From Monodelphis domestica (lineage: Eukaryota > Chordata > Mammalia > Didelphimorphia > Didelphidae), in contig NC_077232.1 in NCBI RefSeq assembly GCF_027887165.1, forward strand, positions 8,668,800 to 8,732,799: a DNA stretch of 64,000 nucleotides. Reading direction: 5' to 3'. Under the pieces are notes generated by a model. The model saw nothing but the letters and a program-made list of their open reading frames with translations. It searched no databases and had not been told where the DNA came from. Shown here in pieces: positions 35,041 to 64,000 of the stretch. The translations under genes were made by a program, and so were the position numbers. Position 1 is the stretch's first letter; every line of letters starts with the position of its first letter.

Positions 35041-35386
35041 CTCCCTCTCTCTCTGTCTCCCTCCCTCTCCATTTCTCTCTGTGTCTCTGTCTCTGTCTCA
35101 TGCTTTCCACAAGCATGGAGAGTATTTGAGGCTGGGGATGAGGGGTAGATGCAGCCCTCTGGGGCTCACAGCAATCCCCCAAGTCAACAGCTTTAAGAGA
35201 GGGCTTATGAGAGCAACCACTGAGGGGCCTTCTCCCAGCCAGGAGCAATCCTAGAGGGCTTCTTGGAGGAATAGGACACTTGCTTTGGGCTTTAAAGATA
35301 AGCAAGCTCTCCACTGTGAGCCTTGCCCTGATGGACTCTGCCTTTGCACCCTGTTGAATGAACTCCATCTCGTCCAGGTGGGGCTG

Positions 35387-35400
35387 CTGCCCTCTGCTGG
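35387..35400 (-). promoter_or_regulatory. CTCF-like motif (reverse)
   Basis: The minus strand reads CCAGCAGAGGGCAG, a near-consensus CTCF core, in the EHD1-CDC42BPG intergenic region. Motif match only. Confidence 0.5.
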
Positions 35401-35490
35401 CTGGGCAGGGAGAGAGGCTGGCAGCATAGCCCTGGGGGGCATCAGCCCCTGAACCCCCTCCCCTGGTATGCCCATCCCTCTCCTGGTCTC

Positions 35491-35507
35491 TGGCGCCCTC
35501 TTGTGGC
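35491..35507 (-). promoter_or_regulatory. CTCF-like motif (reverse)
   Basis: The minus strand reads GCCACAAGAGGGCGCCA, a near-perfect CTCF core, in the same orientation as the motif 91 bp away at 35387-35400. Confidence 0.55.
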
Positions 35508-35624
35508 CGACCTCCAGTCCCCAGAATGAAAGGCTTGAGCAGCCTTGGGGCCCCCAGAAAGCTTCTGCCCCCAGCTCACCCCACACTTCAGAGCCAGCTC
35601 AGCACTGGGCACTCTGGATCAACC

Positions 35625-35780
35625 AACCAAAGAGCCTCTGCTGAGCACCTCCTCTGGGCCAGGCACTAATTGGAGCCTCGAAGCAGTCCGGGGGGGGGGG
35701 GGGCTCTCATGACCCATTTTACCAGAGGAGGAAACTGAGGCAGGCAGGGTGAAGGGACTCACCCAGGGGCCACCAGCCCC
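35625..35780 (-). mobile_element. MIR, reverse, with inserted G run
   Basis: 'gagcacctcctctgggccag', 'gaggaaactgaggcaggcag' and 'gggactcacccaggggccac' is reverse MIR. A G homopolymer at about 35691-35703 interrupts it. Confidence 0.65.
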
Positions 35781-35934
35781 AGCTCCAGCCCCACCTGAGC
35801 AAGTGGCCAGGAGTGGGGGCTGCGGCAGAGGCGCTTTTCCATCCTGGCGGTAAGTGGGCGCAGGAGGGACTGAAGGCAAGGAGAGGCTTAGAGTGGCAGG
35901 AATGGCACCCAGGACCCCCAGGGTGATCTCAACA

Positions 35935-36065
35935 AGAGATCGAGGGGGCTATGGAGAGAGCCGGGAGGCCCTGGACTCCAATCTGGCCTCAGACACTTCT
36001 TGGCTGGGTGACCCTGGTCAAGTCACTTACCCCCATAGCCCGGCCCTCAGCGCTCTTCAACCTCG
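35935..36065 (+). mobile_element. SINE fragment
   Basis: Forward tRNA-type SINE lacking its head: 'aatctggcctcagacacttc', 'tggctgggtgaccctggtca' and 'agtcacttacccccatagcc'. Confidence 0.7.
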
Positions 36066-36249
36066 AGACTTCAGGCATCCCCGGCTCCGTTTTACCAATG
36101 GGGGAAATTGAGGCTAGGGAGGGAGCTTCAGCTTCGGGTCAGATGTTGAATGGAGGAGGGGAGTCCCTCGGGGACAACTGAGGCAGGATGGAGGGAATGT
36201 CAGGGAGGAGAAGGGGCATTGGGGGAGGGGCACCCTGCATGGGGGGGGG

Positions 36250-36360
36250 GGTCAAAGAGCAGTGAGGGCCAGGCAACGGGCTTCAGGGACTTACCCAGGG
36301 TCACACAGCTGGGAAGTGTCGGGGGTGGATTGGGCTGCCCCCCCCCCCCCCATATTGCTT
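36250..36360 (-). mobile_element. SINE fragment, reverse
   Basis: 'acttacccagggtcacacag' and 'ctgggaagtgtcgggggtgg' give the middle of the SINE in reverse. The fragment is bounded by homopolymer runs (G at 36240-36250, C at 36341-36352). Confidence 0.55.
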
Positions 36361-36489
36361 CTAAGACAGCAGGAAAGGGTCCAGGAAAAGGAAGCCCAGA
36401 AAGCAAGCTGGCCAGGAGGAAGCCTGAGCCGGGGCTGCCAGGGCTGGACTCCTCCCAGCATCCTCTCCGCAGATAAGGGCGAGCCGAGC

Positions 36490-36660
36490 TAGTACTTAGT
36501 ATGGATTCTGAGGTGGAAGGGGAGGGATTAAAATCACCAGAAAGAAGCCGGCCATCTCCCCTCCCCAGGTCTTTGCACTAGCTGTCCCTCATGCCTGGGA
36601 CACCGTCCCTTCTCAGCTCCAAATGCCCTCTGGACCTTGGGTTGGCACCAGGGACACCCA
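36490..36660 (+). mobile_element. SINE 3' fragment followed by L2 3' fragment
   Basis: 36490-36536 reads as a SINE 3' end ('gtatggattctgaggtggaa'). 36555-36660 reads as L2 ('ggtctttgcactagctgtcc', 'tcatgcctgggacaccgtcc'). Both are short. Confidence 0.5.
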
Positions 36661-37779
36661 AGCAGCAGGAAAAGTAGCCCTTTGGCACGGGCTGGGCTCC
36701 TTCCTTCGGGCCTTATCAGAGAAGACCCACAAAGTCCATGGACGGCTGTCCAACCCAGGAAGCATTTGGGCAAGGGGCATCAGGCCGAGCCCGAATTAGG
36801 CAATCTCCGTGGTATCGGGGAACTTCCAAGCTCCCGGGAGGGGGCAGGGAGCTCCCCTCAGATAAGCAGCCTCGGGGAAATACAAAGGAGGCTCCGGCAG
36901 GGGGGCCAGTGCTTAACAATGGAGAGGATATGGACATTCCTCAGGAGCGGCTGCTCCTAGAGCAGAAGAGGAAGAACATTCCGGGCTAGGGAGGTGGGGG
37001 GCTGGCGGGAGCCTCTGTATGCAAAGGCAGGGAGGTAGGAAATGGATGGAGTGGCGTATGGGCCCGGAACATCCGCGGCTGTGAGGCGGCTAGATGGGAA
37101 ATGCGGCTGGAGAATTGGAGCGGCATGAGTGACCCGGTCCCGGGAGAATCTAGCTCCGGGGGCGCTGGGGCTGTTGGGTCTGTGTGCCCGGCGAAATCCT
37201 CGGCCCTAGGCTGGGGCTTAATGCCGAAGGGCTGAATCCAGGAACCACTTCCTCCTTTCCGGGCCGCCCTCGATCCTCGCGGCCACCCGCGGCGGGGCAC
37301 AGGTTCGGAGAATGGCGCTTCCAGCCCTCCTGGCCGCTGACCCTTCCGACCTATCCTGAGGCGTTATCTAGGCTCCACTCTCTCCCCCTCCCCCAGCTGG
37401 CCAGCTTGGACCCTGGTCAAGCCCAAATCTCCCTACTGGCAATTTTCCCCCCTGCTCCCGGCTCTGCCCTTGGGGCACCGACGTTAGTCACTTAGCCCCG
37501 CCGGACCTCAGTTTCCCCTTTGGACCAGACGCGGTCCCGGCACCCGTAAACCGCGGCTCCTACCGACTCCCATGGGTGTAGCGCCGGGAGGCGGAGGAGG
37601 GGCTTCCACGTAAACCTCTCTGGGAGGTCGGACACAGGAGGAAACTGAGGCGCGGAAGGGAAGGGGCCCCGGCATGGAGTCCCAGGCTCCTAACTTCAAA
37701 GCCAGCACCTCCCACGGCCCCGCGCGAGCCCCAAGCTCTCTCTAGTTTTTGCCCAAGGCGGCGATGCCCGGGATTTCTA

Positions 37780-38340
37780 GGTGAAAGGGTCCGGGGAGGC
37801 CCGAAGGGAGACGAGGCGTTAAAGTCAGTAATGGCCCGACCAGGGGATGGACTACATCTCCCAGGAGGCCCTACGCCCGTTTCCCCAAACCGGGACGGGA
37901 CCAGGTCGGCCTGGGGCAAACAGAGCTCCGGGTGGGGCCGGGTCTGGAGACCCGGGGAGGGGGCGGAGGCAGGCTGAGGCTCCCCCGCCCCCAGCACGCG
38001 CATTCGCTCAACTTCCTGAACCGGACTCGGACTCCCGCCCCGTCCCAGCCCTCCTACCACCTCCGCCTCTGCCCGGCGGCCGCTGATTGGCCGTCGGCTA
38101 CCTGTCCGTCAGGGGCGGGGCCGGGCCGCCCCAGCCCAGGTGAGGCCGCGCGCCCGGCCGCCGGGAGAGGAAGGTGACAGCCGGGGAGGGAGGGAGGGGG
38201 GCCCGGACACCGGGGGGAGGGGGCCGCGGGCATCGCCAGTCATGCAGCGGGTCGAGCTCTAGCCGCGGAGCGCCGGGGGCTGCCGGGGGCTGGCTCCCCC
38301 GGCCCGCAGCGCCTGCCTGCTTGCCCGCCCCCCTCCAGCC
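37780..38340 (+). promoter_or_regulatory. CDC42BPG: CDC42BPG CpG-rich promoter
   Basis: CpG-rich, TATA-less. A ZNF143/THAP11-type motif ACTACATCTCCCAGGAGGC lies at 37851-37869. An inverted CCAAT box (GATTGG) lies near 38085-38090 and a GC box (GGGGCGGGG) at 38112-38120. The probable start-site region is about 38130-38250. The ATG at 38341 has G at -3 and +4, a good context. Confidence 0.65.
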
Positions 38341-60777
<22,437 letters not shown>

Positions 60778-61905
60778 GGCATCCTGGCCAGGAGCACCGA
60801 CCCTCTCCACGTGGGCCCCAAGCAAGGGGAATGGGAGGAGGACCGTGAGGGACAGGCAGCGGAGAACCTGAGCATATGCAGTATTTGGCCCCAGGAAGGG
60901 GCGGGCCAGGATGGTGTGTGGCTTCCTCACGCAGCTGGATCCGCCTGGCTCGCCTGACCAGGAACAGCCCACCTTGCCTCGCCCCCTGGCCCTGCCCGTG
61001 GCATCGACTTGTCCTGAGGGGCTGCCGTGGGCCTGGCTGAGAGGAGCGCTTTGCTGGCCCCTGGCGGGGAGGGTCCCGTCGGTGCCAAAGCCCTGGGTCC
61101 AGGCCTGGCTATGCATGTGGGACACAAGCGAGGGTGTGAGAGTCTGTGTGTGCTGGGGGACGGGCGAAGGGAAGAGCCAATTTCTGGGAAATGGGAGAAG
61201 GGTGGAGGGGAAAGGAGGCCGCTGGGGCCTTCTGTCAGCCGAGCCAAAGTGGAGAGAGGATGCTGGGAGAGAATAGGCGGGGAGCTGGGGAGAGAAAGGG
61301 GAAAGGAGGGCGAGACAGAGGAGCTTAAGAGGGAAGCCAGGGAATGGGTCAGGGTCAGACCGCCTCCCCCTGCCTCCGTTTCCTCCTCTGCTGAATGAGG
61401 GATGGAGCGGCTGGTCTCTAAAGTGCCTTCCAGACCCAAGTCGTGGGGTCCCGTGAGAGGGCAAGCCCGAGGGAGAAGGAAGGAGTTAGGGGAAGAATGG
61501 ACGAAGGAGCAGGAGGATGACGGGGACGGGAGAGGAAGGGGTCCGTGCGTCTAATCAGCCGGGCGATGGAGAGGATTGGGGGGTATTTATGAAGGGCTCG
61601 ATTGTGGGGGATCGGCAGGGCTGCGGGGGGGAGGGGTGCCGGGGATCCGTTCTGGTTCGGACTGTCCAGTCCTTTCTGTGGAGAGGGCGACTTCTCAAAG
61701 TTTGAGACAACTCTATTAGGGAGCTATATGGGGAGGGAATTTCCTTATTGTTATTATGTGGTTATTGCTATTACTAAACCTCCCTCTGCCTCCATGGGGG
61801 GGGGGGGGTAAGCCAAGTATTTATCTGAGGACACCGTTTGACGAAGGACTAATGTTTGATGTGACAGCAGAAATCGAATAAAGATGTCTTTATAAGCTGC
61901 CTTCT
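60778..61905 (+). other. CDC42BPG: CDC42BPG 3' UTR (inferred)
   Basis: About 1.1 kb from the stop to just beyond the AATAAA signal at 61877-61882, without recognised repeats except a G run at about 61797-61808. Conceptual frames in this interval have no domains. Confidence 0.65.
61877..61882 (+). terminator. CDC42BPG: AATAAA poly(A) signal of CDC42BPG
   Basis: Canonical AATAAA followed by 'gatgtctttataagctgcc' and T/G-containing sequence. It is the only canonical signal found between the stop codon and 62200 on the plus strand in a convincing context; another AATAAA near 62210 lies further on. Confidence 0.7.
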
Positions 61906-62916
61906 GGTCCCTCCCCTCCATGGCTCAGGTAGGGGAGGGAGGGAGGGTGCAGGAGAGGGGAGGAGCGCAACTTCCAGAATCCCCCTTTGGAAGGGACCTC
62001 AAGGGACAGGTCATCCATGCTGTGGACGTGGGCATCCGCAGTGTGCCTGAGAGGGTGGGCGGCAAAGCTGGCCATGGGGCCAGAGGGCTGCCTGGCTTCC
62101 CTGTCTTTAATGAAGACTCGGAGGACCCTTGGTCGTACCTGAGATTCAGAAACAAGGCCTGACCAAAGAAGGGGCTGCTTGGGCATGCCTTAAAGGACCC
62201 AGCAGGCGGAATAAAACGTCCTTGCTGGGTAGGAACAAAGAACTCCCTTCCAGTCAACCAACATGCATTCAAGGCCTTTTGTACCCGGGGCCTGGGCTGG
62301 ACAACCCAGGGCTGCCCAGGGCTTCCCTCTCTGCCCCTTGCCTTTTCTGGATCTTTGGGTGGCAGAGAGGAGAGTGGAGGTTCAGGAATCCTTGGGAATG
62401 GGGGGCCAGCTGGGAGTGGTCATGCTCTGCCCTTTGACCTCCAATTCCCACTCCACCTTTTTTTGGGGGGTCTGCTTCTCATTGGCTAGATTTAGAGGAG
62501 GAGGCCAGGCCAGGGTGAGGGTCTTGGAGCTCCCAGGAGAATGGCCAGGCGCCAAGAGAGAGGATTACATTTGGTTTTGCAATAACAATCCATTAATCAG
62601 AATGCTGAGTGAGTGGATTATTTGGGGCAACACAGAACTACCCCCCCCCCCCCCATGGCCAGGCATGTACGCTGAGGGTTTCAAAAACAAGAAAGTACAG
62701 CTGCCCAATGGGTGTCTGCACCCAGAGACACGTTCCTAGTAGCCCTTTCAAGGGTTGCAAAGAAACAAAATATTTGTCTGTGGCCAAAAAAACTTGGGAT
62801 GTCTTCACGTTGTTGCCAACCCCCGACACATGGACAGCAAGGGCTGGCTCAGGAGTGTGACTCAAAGGAAGGCCTCCACATCCCTTTCCCAAAGGAGACT
62901 TTCATTCCTGCATATG

Positions 62917-62942
62917 TGCCATAGGTTCGCCACCACAGGTCT
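62917..62942. mobile_element. Possible hAT DNA transposon end
   Basis: GTGCCATAGGTTCGCCACCAC is nearly the reverse complement of a hAT-type terminal inverted repeat (CAGTGGTGGCGAACCTATGG). I did not find the partner end, so only one terminus may remain. Confidence 0.4.
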
Positions 62943-63356
62943 GTGAGCTCAAGCTAACTTCTGACTGCTGTTTTATTGTCGGGAGAAGCAGGACCCCAAA
63001 CTTTGTATCAACACTTGAACCCTTTCCAAAGGCCAGTCCTGCACATGGCACTTAGCCAAGAAACCCAGTTATCTGAAGACACAGTAGCAAAATACAGCAA
63101 TTTGCAGCAGCAAATGAGGAGTCAGTAAAAGTATTCATTGGGGAATTTATTCCCAGCAATGCAGAGTGAAGACGCTCTCTCAAGGGGAGTGAAATAACGT
63201 AGCTCAACTAAGAAAGTCCCAGATCTTACCCAAGGGGCTGCTCCCCAAAGTGTAGCAAGTTGGGGAGAGGGAGGTGATGAGACTACCCTCTCCTCTTATG
63301 CCAGCTTCTTCCCAGCCTTTTCCTTTAGCAATCTGAAGTAGGGTTGGCCTCTCCTC

Positions 63357-63490
63357 TCCTCTCTTCTGTGGCTCGTTCAGTCTCTATTTCTGTCTCTGTC
63401 TCTCTCCCTCTCCCTGACTCCCTCCTCTTCTCATCTCTTCTGTCTTCATCTCTCTCCCACTCCCCTCCTTCATGTCTCTCTGTCCCTCTC
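63357..63490. repeat. CT-rich pyrimidine tract
   Basis: About 130 bp of CT and CTGT words with few purines. Confidence 0.8.
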
Positions 63491-63898
63491 AGCTGGAAGT
63501 CAGAATCTCCTGAAGCAATTGCATGGCCCCAGAATGATGCAGAGGCGCCGATCTCTACCAGTGAGCAGGAGAATAGGCTTTGGGCCTGGGGTTCCACTGC
63601 AATGGAAAAGTCTTGCATGTCCATACAAGAGTGATTGGGGGGGCTAGAGGAGGGCCACCCCTTCTGATTTTGGAGGATTTAATTCATGAGATCAGAGTTG
63701 GAGCTAGAAAGGGACCTTCTGGGCCCTCTGATCCAACACTCATTTTTCTAGATTTAAAATGGGAAGCTGAAAACATAGATGGAGAACTGGAAGGGGAGAC
63801 CCAATTGCAGCTCTCTGAGCTGTTTGCAGGGAACCTGAGTAGCTGCTTAGGCTTGTACCCCACAGAGACGAAGGCAAGTCACAGGTATAATGAAGGGG

Positions 63899-63920
63899 TG
63901 TGTGTGTGTGTGTGTGTGTG
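63899..63920. repeat. (GT)n microsatellite
   Basis: About eleven uninterrupted GT units. Confidence 0.9.
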
Positions 63921-64000
63921 CCCTTAAAGAGCTCACTGGGAGTGGACAATACATCCATGGAGAAGTAGGGCTGGACTGGCACAGAGATTGTGGGAGGAGA

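Larger units (their letters stand above)
61906..64000. other. Intergenic sequence downstream of CDC42BPG
   Basis: No gene is recognised. MEN1 is expected beyond this point on the same strand; I looked for its N-terminus (MGLKAAQKTLFPLR) and did not find it. Contents: a possible transposon end at 62917-62942, a C run at 62641-62654, a CT-rich stretch at 63357-63490, a CORE-SINE-like piece at 63690-63770 and a GT repeat at 63899-63920. 62945-63340 is unassigned. Confidence 0.45.

Noticed and set aside
34557-35254. Long Ser/Phe/Leu/Pro or Lys/Glu/Arg open frames over the tetranucleotide tracts (also at 8005-8474, 41201-41947 and 56430-57132)
   Set aside because: Four-base repeats have no stop codons in several frames; these are repeat translations, not genes.

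Overview
This is a 64 kb stretch of a mammalian nuclear genome, almost certainly marsupial. At least fifteen copies or fragments of a tRNA-type SINE carry visible A-box and B-box promoter elements and resemble the SINE typical of marsupial genomes. The L1 3' ends are of the marsupial type, one SINE has an RTE/BovB-like tail, and older MIR and L2 fossils lie throughout. I cannot name the species.

Two protein-coding genes are clear, both on the plus strand and head to tail. EHD1 (coding 11901-27904, 5 exons) encodes 534 residues, the same length as human EHD1 as I recall it. CDC42BPG, or MRCK-gamma (coding 38341-60777), can be assembled from 37 exons with every splice phase consistent, giving 1530 residues against about 1550 in human. 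Neighbours and orientation match human 11q13 (ATG2A - miR-194-2/192 - EHD1 - CDC42BPG - MEN1). The window starts after the expected microRNA pair and ends before MEN1.

Layout: 1-11.3 kb is repeat-rich upstream DNA (L1, L2, MIR, SINEs and a long CTTT tract) with no recognised gene. 11.3-12.35 kb is a CpG-rich EHD1 promoter with TATA and CCAAT elements. 12.3-27.4 kb holds the EHD1 introns, mostly unique GC-rich DNA. 27.9-29.4 kb is the EHD1 3' UTR. 29.4-37.8 kb is intergenic, with SINEs, an L1, a CCTT tract and two strong CTCF-like motifs. 37.8-38.34 kb is the TATA-less CpG-rich CDC42BPG promoter. The CDC42BPG exons follow, densest from 47 to 61 kb. 61.9-64 kb is intergenic.

The two products are not known to form one pathway. 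EHD1 is a membrane-remodelling ATPase of recycling endosomes; CDC42BPG is a Cdc42-responsive actomyosin kinase. They are linked here by conserved synteny.

I found no previously undescribed system. The points most worth checking are three stop-free, frame-preserving CDC42BPG introns (6, 17 and 27), a cluster of ZNF143/THAP11-type motifs, a convergent arrangement of CTCF-like motifs, two minisatellites inside CDC42BPG introns, and very long polypyrimidine tracts.
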